Source of the DNA: Chromera velia
Lineage: Eukaryota; Sar; Chromeraceae
Direction: 5' to 3'
DNA length: 29,703 nt
NCBI GenBank assembly: GCA_018398765.1
Contig: JAHBMJ010001523.1
Span: 1-29,703 of the forward strand
Notes under the pieces: model-generated
What the model saw: the letters and a program-made list of their open reading frames with translations, nothing else
The model's database searches: none
What the model was told of the DNA's origin: nothing
Translations under genes and position numbers: made by a program
Shown: in pieces, positions 8,503 to 19,575 of the stretch
Layout: the number at the start of each line of letters is the position of its first letter
How positions within the stretch are numbered: position 1 is the stretch's first letter

Positions 8503-11500
8503 AAAGGAAAGAAAGGATACAAAAAGAGGATGAGAAGGAGAAAAGATAGAAAGAAAGACAGGAACGAGAGAGAAGAAAATGGAATAACAGCCCCCCCCCC
8601 GACCTCTGACATGCCGCGTCCGAGCACCCGAAGCTGTGGTGGTTTGTTCAAAACCGCAAACAAAGCAGCCACCCTCTGTTCCCACGCTTTGCAGGACAAT
8701 TCGAACGCCCTCGCCTGTTCACGTGCTTGTTGTTCTCTTTCCCTGGCTTCCCCTTCCTCTCTTTCAATCTCCAGGTGCATTTGTTTCCGAGCGTCCGGAA
8801 AAGCAAGATGCTGCAGGGACGAAGAAACACGCAATGGGTGGGATTTTGAGACAGAACAAATCGCATTTCTCAAAAGCCCACCTACGTGAAGGTCAGGCAT
8901 GCAGGTGGATAAACGCACTGCATGGATATTCTTCCCCCGCCGTAGTGAAGTGAAGGGAAGGGAAGGGCGGATGGATGTAGAGTAAGTGTAGGCAGGCTGG
9001 GAGGACGTGTGTAGTGAGGACGGGGAGAGAGCATTGAAGTGAAATGTACACAGCGATGTATGTGGGCGGCATAATCTTCAGGAAATCCGGCACATTCCTT
9101 CCCCCCCCAACCAGCCCTTCCCATCATTCCTTTCATGCCTCACTGATTCATTGCATCGTTCTTGGAAAGCGAGCGTCCAGACAAAAACCTTCCGTTCAGC
9201 AAAACATTCTGCCACACAGGTCTGCTCTCTCCTGCCTATTTACAAAGCTGACAGACAAAGAGACAAACAGAGACAGTTGCCGGCCGACCGACCAAGTCCT
9301 TCAGAAGCTCCTCAAACGTCTCGCGTGTCACCGCCTCACTCAACTCTCTGCTCTCCGCAGCCCAACCATACCTGCAGAGACGACAAAAACAGGGAGGGAG
9401 ACACAGAGAGGGAGAGAGACAGACAGAAAGAAATGAAAAAGATAAAAAATGTATGTCACTAAAAAGAAGATGCCAGAAATGCTCAACGCGGAAATTGCGC
9501 TCTCCTGGAGGAAGTCTTGCAGAAGGCTCTTTGAGGTAGGACGGCGAGGGAAGAGAGGGGGGCAAAAAAGGGAAAGAAAGGGGAAAGAGGGCGGGGGTGG
9601 GAGGGAAAAGTGCAAGAAAGAAAACTGCAGAGAACATCACGGAGCCGTGCCCGCTGCGGCTGACCTCATGAATATTTTTCGAATGGCCCGTTCTGCCTTT
9701 TGGATGCTTAGTTCATCACTCTCATTCTCCGCTCTCTCCAGAGAAAAGGGTAAGAGTGCCCCCCCCTGAGAGGACTGCTGAGAGTCCTCCACCACCAAAG
9801 CCTCCACTGGCGGAGACGGGGGGGGGTCCCCTCCTACCCCTCTTCTTCTATGGCCTCCCGCAGGCCCCCGCCTTGTGGCGCTCCTGCTTTGCGTTGATGT
9901 GCGTCGTGCAGAGGCTGCAGATACTGACAGAGAGCAGGACTTCATTCGAGCCTGGCGTGCAGCAGCCTCGAGCTGTTGGAGTGTTCTGCTGACGTACGCC
10001 TCAATCAGAGATTTGGCCTGTTGCAAGGTCTCGTGCTCAAGTTCTGCAGAGTCACATTCGCCTTCCGGGGCTGTTTTCGAGTCCGTCTCCGCCCCTCTCT
10101 GTGAGAGCTTCATCCTCGCCTGTTCGGTTGCAGAGTCCCATAGAGAGTCCATGATCAGAAGAAATAAAATAACGTCACGGGGAAGGGCGCAGAAAGACGC
10201 GGAGCCCGCTCGGCGGCCCTGTGTCGATCCATTGTCGAGTGAATGCGCGTAAGGGCTTCGTGCAGAGAGGGGGGGAGAGGGGCAGAGAGAGGAGGGAGGG
10301 GACCGAGGAGAATCTGCATGGGAGGGAATGCTCTGCATGTGCGGAAGGGGGGAGGAAATAGGGGGGTCCCCTGCTGCGGCGTCAAGGGCATTGGGAGGAA
10401 GTGGGCTGGGGGCGGGGGAGAAGGTAAGACAAGGACTGGCCCCTCTCGAAATTGGGCCTCCTGAAATGGATACCGCAGCGTCGGAGTGGGTTCTTAACTC
10501 TCTTTCCCGTCTCCTTTCCTCCCTTTCGGCACTTCTACCTGCTGCCCCTGCTCCTCCGCCTTGCTCACTTATGGACAGAGAAAACGAAAAAGTAGAAGAT
10601 CGACATGAAACGTCACCCTCTACATCCATATTCATTTCTTCAGGGTCGCAAGCCAAAGTCTCATCATCAATCAACGAATCAAACCCAGTGTTCGACCAAC
10701 ATCTTCCCCCCCCCCCCTCTATCTCTCCAACGCCCTCCTCCTGACTTCTTCGCAAAGCATCCCCCCGTTCCTTTTCCTTTTCTTGAAGGAGCCTCTTCAC
10801 ATTCGGCCTCGAACTCGGCCAGAGAGAGTTAAAGGTCTCATCTCGAAAGTGGGGGGGAGGGGGAGGCGGAGACTCCACCATTTCCGAAAATGGCCCTCCA
10901 AGCCGGGGCTCTTTCTCTGGTCCCCCACGCACAACTATTCGTTCTCTGTCTCTGTCTCGACTCTCCTCCTTCTTATGCATACTCTCATTTTGATCTCTCG
11001 ACAATACTGCTGCCTTGTCTCTCCCCCCTCTCTCTTGACTGCCGCGACGCTCAGGTGTTCCCCCCTCACTCCCGCTACACGAAGAAGAATCGCGACCTGG
11101 AGGTGCAATCCCACCCCCGGCAAGATTCTCTGCCCCCTTCCGCGTTGATGATGCGGCAGTAGGCGTCTGGGGTCGCGGGGGCAGCCCCCCTCTTTCCCCC
11201 GAATCCCTTTGCCGACTTCTGCCTCGACCTGCTACCGTGCTTGGCGGTAGTTGTAGTGTCTTTTCTGCCTTCTCTAGGGACGCTTTCTCTTTCTCTTTCT
11301 TTTCCGTTTCGTTGTCTTCTCTTACCTCAGTGAGGAGGGGAGAAGAGGAGGTGGACATCGGTAATCTGAGAGAGGCTTTAGGCGAGGTGGCAGCAGAAAA
11401 ATGTTGCATGTCGACATCTACACCCACAGTCTTTCGACCTTCCCTTGATTCCTTCCCTTTACTCTCTCTCTGTGTTTCGGAATCTTCAATTCTTTCTCCT

Positions 11501-12594
11501 TCCTGTTGTTCACAGTCTCTACCTGCCCCTCTCTCTCTACCCGCGCCTCTGCTTCTACTTCGAGAGAAAGAGGGGCTGCGACTCCTCTCTCGCAACGACT
11601 CAGCAGACTGCGAACGTGACCGCGGACCGCCGCGGCTGCGGGCAAGAGGGCTATCTGCGTCAAGAGACTCCCCCCCGGAAATTCCGTGGAGACGGAGAGC
11701 AAATTCGCCCTCGGGGGGGTGACGCACGAATCGCTCTACCTCCTCTGAGCCCAAGCCTCCCCCACTGACTGAAGATCCAAACCCGAAACTGCCGCTCATT
11801 GAGGGCAGAGGCTTGTGCTCAAACAACGGCACAGGAAGCGAAGAGGTACCAAGACCACCAGACTGGCTGGAGGAAGATGAGGGGCAAGCAGGTGCATGCC
11901 TCTCCAACAACCGTGAATGGAGGGAAGACGCTGTGCGGGCACAAACGTCGATGTACACACAAAATGAAGGAAGAAGAAGCTCCTTAACAAACTCCAGGAT
12001 CTCACACTCGTCTTTACCTGCATGTGCATACACACAGACGCAAACACGCACTTACACAGGCTCAAACAGGTGCACACACACACACGCTCTCAGACAGACT
12101 GGCACGTTCAAGATTCGAGCGCGTCACTGTTTGCACGAATCACAATGACACTTCAAGCGACGCAAAGAGAGTTTTGCAAACCAATTCCCGTCCGTTATCA
12201 ACCAGGTTGTTCCTGTTCCACGCCCTTGTCCCCGCCCAGCCCCGCTGTCTGATCGACTGACTGACAGACCTCCGAAGCCGGCAGCCAGCTCTTTCAAGTC
12301 CGCAGGCTTGTCGAGGACTCGGTAGGACAACAGGGGAATGCACGAAAGCGCATCGGCCCCTGCCGCTGCTGCCCCTACTGCCGGGGAGAGGCCTCTCCCA
12401 CCTCTTGACCTCCCTGTATCCCCAGCCCCTCCACCCTCTCCTGCACCAACGCCTGAAGTTAGCCAGCCTTCAGACGCGAAGGAAACTCCGGGACGGTCCG
12501 AGCGTTGCGACCGGAATCTCTGCTGCCAGTGGCAGGCAGCAGGCAGGAGGGTCAGGTAGGTCATCAACTGACGGAGTGCTAGAGCCAGCCGCAT
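8182..12594 (-). CDS. Ser/Arg/Pro-rich protein with C-terminal coiled coil, multi-exon, 3' end open
   Basis: Exons read on the minus strand: 12594-12270, 12017-9665, 9371-9293, 8810-8604 and 8221-8182. Phases match at every join (leftover 1, 2, 0, 0), all borders are GT/AG, and at least 1,001 codons result. The join of exons 1 and 2 gives ELAAGFGGKDECEILEFVKEL. The large exon is low-complexity: an RS-type stretch at about residues 235-273 (SRSRSQSAES, RSRSPSFSRSRSR), many Ser/Pro/Gly/Glu runs and PPPPPP. Exons 3-5 switch to charged helix (TRETFEELLKDL, then EREEGEAREREQQAREQARAF, then AQLAAKMDGLRRA), a probable coiled coil. RS stretches are typical of splicing-related and nuclear proteins, but no RNA-recognition motif is visible here, so the function is unknown. 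The start at 12594 (MRLALALRQL) is the first ATG of that frame; the true start could be elsewhere. The terminal exon is not resolved. Confidence 0.65.
8447..8511. repeat. (GAAA)n/(GGAA)n microsatellite
   Basis: Purine run on the plus strand inside the intron between the exons ending 8604 and starting 8221 of the minus-strand gene. It is pyrimidine (TTTC)n in the sense direction. Confidence 0.9.
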
Positions 12595-12698
12595 CTGAAA
12601 TTGCTTCGCGTTGGGGGGGGGTTGCCTGCACAGAGGACCACGGTGAAATGAATGAATGAATGAATGAATGAATGAAAGAAAGAAAGAAAGAAAGAAAG

Positions 12699-12763
<65 letters not shown>

Positions 12764-12764
12764 A

Positions 12765-12824
<60 letters not shown>

Positions 12825-14184
12825 CAGAAAAGAAAGAAAGAAAGAAAGAAAGAAAAGAGAGAGAGAGAAATGAAAGAAACGGAATGGAGAACTTCTATTG
12901 CCCTCCATTTTGGCCCCATGCTTCTCAAACGGGGGAAGAAAAGCAAAGCAGAGGAAGAGTGTCTTCGTCAATCGGTACGAAGCCTTGATTAGTGGCAGAC
13001 TCACTGGGGTTGGGGGGTGACTCGAATGATCCATCTCTCCACTAAGATTTGTCCTTCCGTTCTCGCACCGTCAGCATCTGCAGGCAGGCAGGAAGTGTCG
13101 TTGGGTTTCGCAGCGTTCATCACAGACAACAAGGAAGTGGGAGATTCTATAGCACAGACGAGAGTAGAGCGTAACAAATTCTGCACTTTATTTTTCAAAG
13201 CAGTCAGTCTGTACAGAAGGGAATTCAAGAACCAGTCCAGGGTAAAGAAGCAGACGCACCCACCAACCTGTGTGCGGAATGAATATCTCGAGACCTATGC
13301 GGGCAGATCGTGGGCGGTCCGGGGAGGCAATCTTTGCGAGTTCTTTCCCCCAGAGCGCGACCCTAGTGGCAAGATCATTGTGACTGCTATGACCCATGAC
13401 ATAGAGTTTGAACCTTTGTGCCTCTCTGAATTGGGCATCGGGTGCGTGGTGTAGCGTGTCCACTGGAGGGAAAGAGGCGCAGCGACTCGACACTATACAG
13501 TCCAGAACACTGGTGGTCCATTCAACAATCGTCTGCTGTCGGTGGCTGAGTCCGTTCGAGCCCGCAGACGGGTCTGCAGGCGGCATCTTTGACAACTGGC
13601 TCGGAGACCTTCTTCCTCTCTTTCAGCACCGCATGAAAACAAGGAGTCAGTTTGGCTCCAACAGCAGCGCAACGACTGGCTCCAGCAGTCGAAGACTCGA
13701 AGACTTGAAATGCAGATTCTGTGCAAGGAACACTCTTAATTGTCAAATTGTGGACTGCTCCAATGCCTCAACGAAGAAAGAAGCAGAGTGATATTTGTGC
13801 TTCAGCAGTGATAGCCGAGCATGGCCGAGCTAAGGTGCCCCCGAGACATGCCGAGGCCATGTGATTCACTCTTCGCGGATTGTTTAGTGCCTCGCGAGTC
13901 TGTTAATTTTGCTTGCAAAACTGGGCTTCGCCATCCGTGGAACTCAAATCTCTCGGTCTGTTGCTGGCGACCCGCCGGCCTGCACCCGAATAGTGTCAAA
14001 GTCGGATCCTGACTCAGTGTGCTTCAAAGATCTTTTCATGCTTCTCCTTACTTCCCTTCCACTTACTGTCACTTGAACGACAAATCTGTCAACAATCACT
14101 TTACATAGGAAATTACTAGATCCTGCGCCTCGCCGATCAACCCTTCCCAGTCAAGCAACTCGATACTCTATCTTCATATCAACA
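12595..14184. other. divergent intergenic region between the Ser/Arg-rich gene and the SOUL gene
   Basis: Open frames exist on both strands (for example a 145-codon one on plus at 13017-13454 and a 135-codon one on minus at 13188-13595). They overlap each other, have no recognised motif and no clear splice or start context. It should contain the promoters of both flanking genes, but no convincing TATA or CCAAT box was found. Confidence 0.4.
12646..12885. repeat. compound microsatellite (GAAT)n-(GAAA)n-(GA)n-(GAAA)n
   Basis: About 240 bp of almost pure purine with T only in the GAAT part. It lies directly upstream of the putative start of the minus-strand gene. Long lysine/glutamate frames read through it are artefacts. 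Confidence 0.95.
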
Positions 14185-15248
14185 ATGCAGTTCCGTCTCA
14201 TCGGTCTGATGTCTGCTGTCGTAGTTGGCGTCTCCTCTGTTTGGGCAGGTCAGTTGGATTCCTGCATCTCCCTGCTTCCTCCCTTCACGCCGACGCCCCA
14301 CTCCACCCACACTTCATATGTGTCCCGTCATCTATGGCTGCAGAGAAGCCTGCCTTCTGCAATGGGCTCGACTGTCCTGAGTTCGAAGTGGAGACGGCAA
14401 GAGATCCTGACGGGGACAACATCGAAGGTCAGCTGACTGCTCTGCTCTCTCTTCACTAAATGATCATCGATGGGTCACACACTCAATGTGTATACTCCTG
14501 TGTGTTGCTGTGCAGTGAGACAATACGCTCCCTCGGCCTGGGTGTCCACCACGATCCAGAACGTCGACTACAGCAAAGCTGGGGTCAGTCAGTGGCTCAT
14601 GTTGCATGGACTGTTGTTGCAGCCCTCTGTTCTATTGAACGTTTCCCGTGCAACTGCACTTCGTGCTGTCTGAGAGACACGTCTCACCCCTTTTGAGAAA
14701 GACGCCCCATCCCTCTTTGAGAAAGACACCTCATCCCTTTGAGAAAGACGCCACCTCACCCCTGTTATACTTTGCTCTTTGCCGCGTGTTTCTTGCAGTC
14801 TGCCGCCTTCATGAAGCTGTTCGCATACATCAGCGGAGAGAACGAGACCAAGCAGAAGATCGACATGACCGCCCCCGTGATCTCCAAGATCACCCCCGGA
14901 CAGGGACCTGCCTGCGAGTCCTTCTTCACCGTCTCCTTCTACGTCCCCTCTCTCCAGTCCTCCCCCAAGCCTACCGATCCCACCGTCTTCCTTGAGCAGA
15001 AGCCCGCCATGAGGGTGGCAGTGTCTCAGTTTGGAGGCCGCATGAGCGACTACGAGACCAAGGTCTTCCCTCGTCTTGAGGCCCTCATTACAGCTATCGA
15101 CAACAAGGAATTGAAGATCAAGGGAGGGGACGAGCCTGAGGTCTACACAGCCGGTTATGACTCCCCCTTCCGTCTCTTCAACAGACACAACGAGGTGTGG
15201 ATCGTTCTCGAGGAGGCCACAGAGTCTTCCTCTGAGCTCCGCAGCTGA
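14185..15248 (+). CDS. secreted SOUL heme-binding protein (HEBP2-like)
   Basis: Four exons: 14185-14248, 14344-14427, 14516-14583 and 14799-15248. They total 666 nt (221 aa plus TGA) with correct phase and GT-AG introns, so the gene looks complete. Residues 1-22 (MQFRLIGLMSAVVVGVSSVWA) are a classic signal peptide. The SOUL domain fills the rest: CNGLDCPEFEVE at its start as in animal SOUL proteins, RQYAPSAWVSTT, AFMKLFAYISGENETKQKIDMTAPV, GPACESFFTVSFYVPS, and the closing VYTAGYDSPFRLFNRHNEVW. SOUL proteins bind heme or other tetrapyrroles; some are plastid or secreted. Two Cys near the N-terminus could pair in the secretory pathway. The ATG follows ATCAACA. The protein has the usual family length plus the leader. 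I am confident of the family; ligand and final location (secretion, plastid by way of the endomembrane, vacuole) are inference. Confidence 0.93.
14671..14764 (+). repeat. minisatellite of about 23 bp, four degenerate copies, in SOUL intron 3
   Basis: Units start TGAGAGACACG, TGAGAAAGACG, TGAGAAAGACA and TGAGAAAGACG, each followed by a C-rich tail (CCCCATCCCTCT and similar). The repeat is wholly intronic. Confidence 0.85.
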
Positions 15249-16634
15249 ACAAAGAGAAAATCAGCATCAGCTAGAGAGGCTGGCAGTCAGCTGGTAGTCA
15301 GGTAGCAAGAGAGAAACAGAGAGGCAGGAGGACTCGGGAACAGTTGACAGGATGCGTTGGTCTGTCTCTGTGTGTTTCTCGTTAAAAGTGCATTCATCGT
15401 TCTCCCCCTTCTAAAGTTCAGCCCCTTCCTGTCGACTGTTTCACCCCTCGACTGCGTTTCTGAATTTTGTCTGGCTGCTTCGGGAGAAATGCTGTCAGGG
15501 AAAGGCTCCGGTCCCCCGCGAGCGCCTTGCAGAGTCTCTCTGTAGTCTAATGTATGAGTGAACCTTTGTCTCGCGGTTTCTACCCCCTGCGTATGTTTGT
15601 AGTAGTAGACTGTGGCCAAGCATACCTCTTGTTTGCTCACTGGTTTGCCGGTCCACCGGTTTTTATCATCAGTTCGCAAGATCAGCGGGCTTGCTGCATG
15701 ATCGATGTTTAAGGTTCTTCAACAGCTTCAATGTTTGACTGCATGGCACGATCACTGCCGAGTCAAAAGAATGCACTCATTGTTAGAGTCATCAATAAAG
15801 AACGTCTTAGAATTGTCAGAACTTGACTCAGAAGTAACTTTCGAGTGAGAAGCTTGTGATTGACTTACAACTTCTTGAAGCTTAGACTACAACTAGGCCT
15901 GCAAACACTTGCTAAAGCATCTGCTCAAGTGTTATCATCTAGGTTATCATACTAACTTCAATGTGTTCATGAAAATTATGTACTGCATTGCGTTGGTAAC
16001 TAGGTTGGCAATTGATCTAAATTAAGTTTTTTCTATAATTAGCTTTAGTTGTCGATCTTTAATCAATCGATTGATCAATAAATAGCTCAAAACAAAGGGA
16101 TCATACATTTTTTAAAAAAAAATTTAAAAATGTAAGGAGGAGTATAACTCAGGTGTTAAGAGTTGTACTCAATTGAAGTGTTTTAGCTATATATAGTCTT
16201 TAAGTTTCGTTTACGGCCGGCTGGGTTACTATTGGACGGCTGCTAAGTCATGATTGAGGTCTTAAATGAACTAACACAAGTTCCAGTAAATAGGTATACT
16301 CACTTCTGTGAGAAGTTACATGTACTATAGAAATAGCTAAGAAATAAACACACTTTATTATCTGATAAACTGTCAATGCCTGTCATAATCAACTCTCTAA
16401 TACATGTGCGCATGCTAGCGTATGCATACAATCCAAAATTAAATTTTATGTTATTTATTCATTTAATTATTAGTTTATTTATTTATTTACTCATTCATTC
16501 ATTCATTCATGCATGCATTTCAATATTCAGTTTCAAACATAGCAAACAAACGAATGACTTGAACTCTAACTTCCGGTCTGACTCACAAACGGACACCTTC
16601 ATGAAATGCCTATATTGAAAGCGATTGAATTTGG
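15249..16634. other. SOUL 3' flank grading into AT-rich intergenic DNA
   Basis: 15249-15700 is probably 3' UTR and flank. AATAAA occurs at about 15793 but is distant. From 15700 the sequence turns AT-rich, with a 14-bp palindrome ATCAATCGATTGAT (16062-16075) and ATTT/ATTC short repeats at about 16470-16520. No gene is supported. Confidence 0.5.
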
Positions 16635-16636
16635 TA

Positions 16637-16963
16637 CCCTAAAGAATTGGGAGTTGAATTGGGTGTCGAATTGGTAGTACTACCAATTTTTTACCGCCAG
16701 TAACTCCCAATTTTGAAAAATTGGTACCTAGTCTAGTGAAAGAAGTACATGGAGTTTGAAGCTAAAATTTTGTGTACGGGCTAGACAAGGGCTCACTAGT
16801 CTCTAGCCGCAGTCATTAGACTCTAATTCATTACTGGGAACAAATTCTATGAACACTTAGAGTCACCTAAAAATTGGGAGTTACCAATTTTTAAATAGGA
16901 ATTTTTTAGGACCGCCGAAAAAAAAATTGGTAGTACAAAAAAAAAAAAATTGGGAGTCAACTT
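16637..16963 (+). repeat. left terminal inverted repeat of the transposon
   Basis: Pairs with 17838-18158. Shared landmarks in order include GGTACCTAGTCTAGTGAAAG, TTTTGTGTACGGGCTAGACA and CTAATTCATTACT. Confidence 0.88.
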
Positions 16964-17239
16964 GAAACTTTTGTTTTGTGTGTCATAGTGCACCGCTAAT
17001 GCAATGCAAAACGGACAGTGGACAGCTCTACATAAGCTGTACGTACCAGTATAAAAAACAGAGTGAAAATCGATCCAATTGACCATGCAAGCCTACCAGA
17101 ATTCATAATCCCTCCATATGCCGGACAGTGGCTGCTGATCTTTGTTCAGATCATACCCCTCTCTCCCGAACATCTCCCACTTAATGGTTCCCAGACATCT
17201 CAAATGAAGATTATATTCCTTCTTCTTCTCCTCTGACAG

Positions 17240-17569
17240 ATTTTGGAGGCTGTAGATGTTAGACACGTTTTCCCTCGCGTGGTTGAGTTCATGGAAAAAA
17301 GGTGCCTGGACATTTTTGTTGCAGAGAACCCTCCTGCTTGTTCTTTTTACTTGCATTCGTGGATCCTTTCCACGTTGACAGGTTCAATCACGGATGAGAA
17401 ACTTGCAGAGCTGAAGATGGTGATAAAGACTTGGTAAGACCTTTTTTGCAAGTCTTATGGGTAGGCGGTCCCAAAGACTCACTTCTACTCGCACTTCCCG
17501 GTGTGGATCCGCTGGTTTGGGGGGTTGAACACAGCGAAATGCTACGGCTTTGAATCGTATTATAAGAAG
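17240..17569 (+). pseudogene. transposase-like remnant inside the DNA transposon
   Basis: A first open block, 17240-17433 (ILEAVDVRHVFPRVVEFMEK...), sits between a strong acceptor (CTTCTCCTCTGACAG) and a strong donor (GTAAGA). A second, 17453-17569, carries KTHFYSHFPVWIRWFGG and CYGFESYYKK. That resembles the domain near the C-terminus of several transposase families where a His-rich IRxFGPL-type motif precedes RFExKH. The second block is not in phase with the first and has TAG in its frame close to the acceptor, so the gene looks decayed. No catalytic DDE triad was recognised in the interior. The opposite strand also has an 87-codon frame at 17093-17356, taken as a shadow. Confidence 0.5.
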
Positions 17570-17837
17570 GTTTGCAAACGTTTTATCCTATAGGGGGGAC
17601 GTTATTCATATGATCGTTTTATTCTGGAAGATCTGGTTTTTGTGTGGTTGTGCAAGAGAAAGAAAGCCATGTAAGCATATTTTGCCGATGTGTCACGCCA
17701 GGAGGGACTTCGAGCATGAATAACACTATGAAACTATACAAAACTTATGGATTTATGAAGTTCTGTGCAGCCGCAACACTGTTCTATTACAGCGTTCTTT
17801 CTTTCTACATATATTTTACTTTCTAGGAGAAGTTATA

Positions 17838-18158
17838 AAATTGGTAGTCCCAAAAAAAAAATTGGGTGTTGATTTTCTTAAAAATTGGTAGTTAGTCCTA
17901 AAAAAAAATTGGTAACTCCAATTTTTAGGTGACTCTAAGTGTTCATAGAATTTGTTCCTAGTAATGAATTAGAGTCTAATGACTGCGGCTAGAGACTAGT
18001 GAGCCCCTGTCTAGCCCGTACACAAAATTTTAGCTTCAAACTTCATGTACTTCTTTCACTAGACTAGGTACCAATTTTTTACAATTGGGAGTTACTGGCA
18101 GTAAAAAATTAGTAGTACTACCAATTCGACACCCAATTCAACTCCCAATTCTTTAGGG
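17838..18158 (-). repeat. right terminal inverted repeat of the transposon
   Basis: Reverse complement of 16637-16963 with scattered substitutions (for example ATGGAG versus ATGAAG) and loss of some A-run bases near the inner edge. Confidence 0.88.
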
Positions 18159-18160
18159 TA

Positions 18161-18706
18161 GTTAAGGAAAGGTTAATGCGGTGCAGGAAGACGAAGGCAA
18201 TACGTTTTTTTACTCAGCTTCTTAGTACAGGATAGTACAGGGATATTTTACATCGCACATATACAGGGAAGAAGGCGAGACACTGGTCTGTGTGCATCTA
18301 TTTTCGATGGAAACCAGGCAACTCAGGGAGGGCTGCGTGACCGATGACGGCCGAGCAGCCTGAGATAGAGTCCTTGTGTGAGACAGAACCAGTCTGGCAT
18401 TCTGGATTGCTGTCTGCGTGTCTGTGGGTGCCGACTCTCTCTTTCTCTTTCTCTTTGCCCTTTCTCTCTGTTTATGTCAGCCCTTTTGCCGGGCTGCCCG
18501 TCAGTGCCTGGGGAAAATTTGGCAGTCACTGTCTCTGGCTCTGTCTCTGGCTCTGTCTCTCTGTCTCTCTGTCTATGCATCTGGATAAATTCTGTGCCTC
18601 GTATCTGTTTACCTCTTTGTGTGCCCACTTCTGTTTCCCTCTCTTCTTCTGTCCCGACGTAATGGTTGTTTTGTTTCTTCTTTCAAAACCAATCGTGCCT
18701 CCTTGC
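18161..18706. other. intergenic / 3' flank of the minus-strand coiled-coil gene
   Basis: Pyrimidine-rich on the plus strand with CTCTGTCTCTGG repeats near 18530-18580. No gene is supported; the open frames here are of low complexity. Confidence 0.5.
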
Positions 18707-19541
18707 TCACGAAGAAGCAGCCTTTTCGTCGTACGCTTCCCTCCCTTTTGCGACCATTTCTTGTTCGCCCTCGCTCTGCTGCCTGAAGTATTCAATCAGC
18801 TCGTAAGGCGCCCCTGTCTTCTCGAGCTCCACCGGACTCAAGGCATTCACGTACCACTCTCCGCCGTGGAGGGTGACGAAATCTATATCCTCACTCTTCT
18901 TCTGCATCTGCAAGGACACAAACTTCTTTAGCTCTGCTCCGAATGCCGTGGCTTCGAACAGGAAATCACTTCGGCATCCCCGGAAGGACAGACGCTCGAG
19001 GGAGACGGGACCTACGCCGTCCAGCAGTGCGCTGAAGATCGCCTTCAGACCTTCCAGACCGAATTCGATTTCCTCTGCATACTCCTGATTGCCTGAACCA
19101 AATTGAAGGTATCTGCACAGACAACGAAAAGAGTCCAGAATAAATTCGATTCACATCAAGGCTCCTCTCTTCCCATCCTCTAGCCCTTCTAGCAAAACGA
19201 CGTCGAGGTCGTCCTTCAGGGCAGAGAAAGTCAGTGCATGAAATTTGACCATCTGCTTTGCTGTCTTGCTCATAGTACTGGAATCTCGGTGAAGGTCACC
19301 CAGGTGCACGTCGGCTTGTTTCTACGCACTCAGTTTCCTTCGTCAAAAAAGCAAAACACCCGGCCCCTCTGAGCACTCCCACTGTGAGTGTGCCCCTACA
19401 AGGACGACAGCTGACATACACTTATTCGGAACAGAACGGAACGAATGAGAGGCGAATCCATCGTCATCCCCCCTGCCCTCTTTGCAAGAATCCTGTCCTT
19501 CTCCGGAGTCTCTCTCCCCCTCTCCCCCTCTCCCTCTCTCC

Positions 19542-19575
<34 letters not shown>

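Larger units (their letters stand above)
16637..18158. mobile_element. TA-flanked DNA transposon with ~320-bp terminal inverted repeats
   Basis: The left end reads CCCTAAAGAATTGGGAGTTG and the right end is its reverse complement (...CAACTCCCAATTCTTTAGGG). Both are flanked by TA (16635-16636 and 18159-18160), consistent with a 2-bp target duplication as in Tc1/mariner-type elements. The repeats match for about 320 bp with few differences and small indels, degrading at the inner edge. Each arm is packed with AATTGG/CCAATT blocks in both orientations. The interior (about 16970-17830) holds transposase-like remnants. The TA could be chance and the CCCTAAAG end is not one I can tie to a named family, so the superfamily is left open. 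Confidence 0.88.

Noticed and set aside
8373-8600. Phe/Leu/Ser-rich continuation of the minus-strand frame after GRGMSE
   Set aside because: It runs through a (TTTC)n repeat; a GT donor at 8603 ends the exon and the next in-phase exon starts at 8221.
12668-12992. Long Lys/Glu/Arg open frames (106 codons, two frames) and Phe/Leu/Ser frames on the other strand
   Set aside because: They are read-through of the GAAA/GA microsatellite; several frames are open at once.
13017-13454. 145-codon plus-strand frame and the overlapping minus-strand frame 13188-13595
   Set aside because: No motif, no clear splice or start context, and the two strands compete; treated as intergenic.
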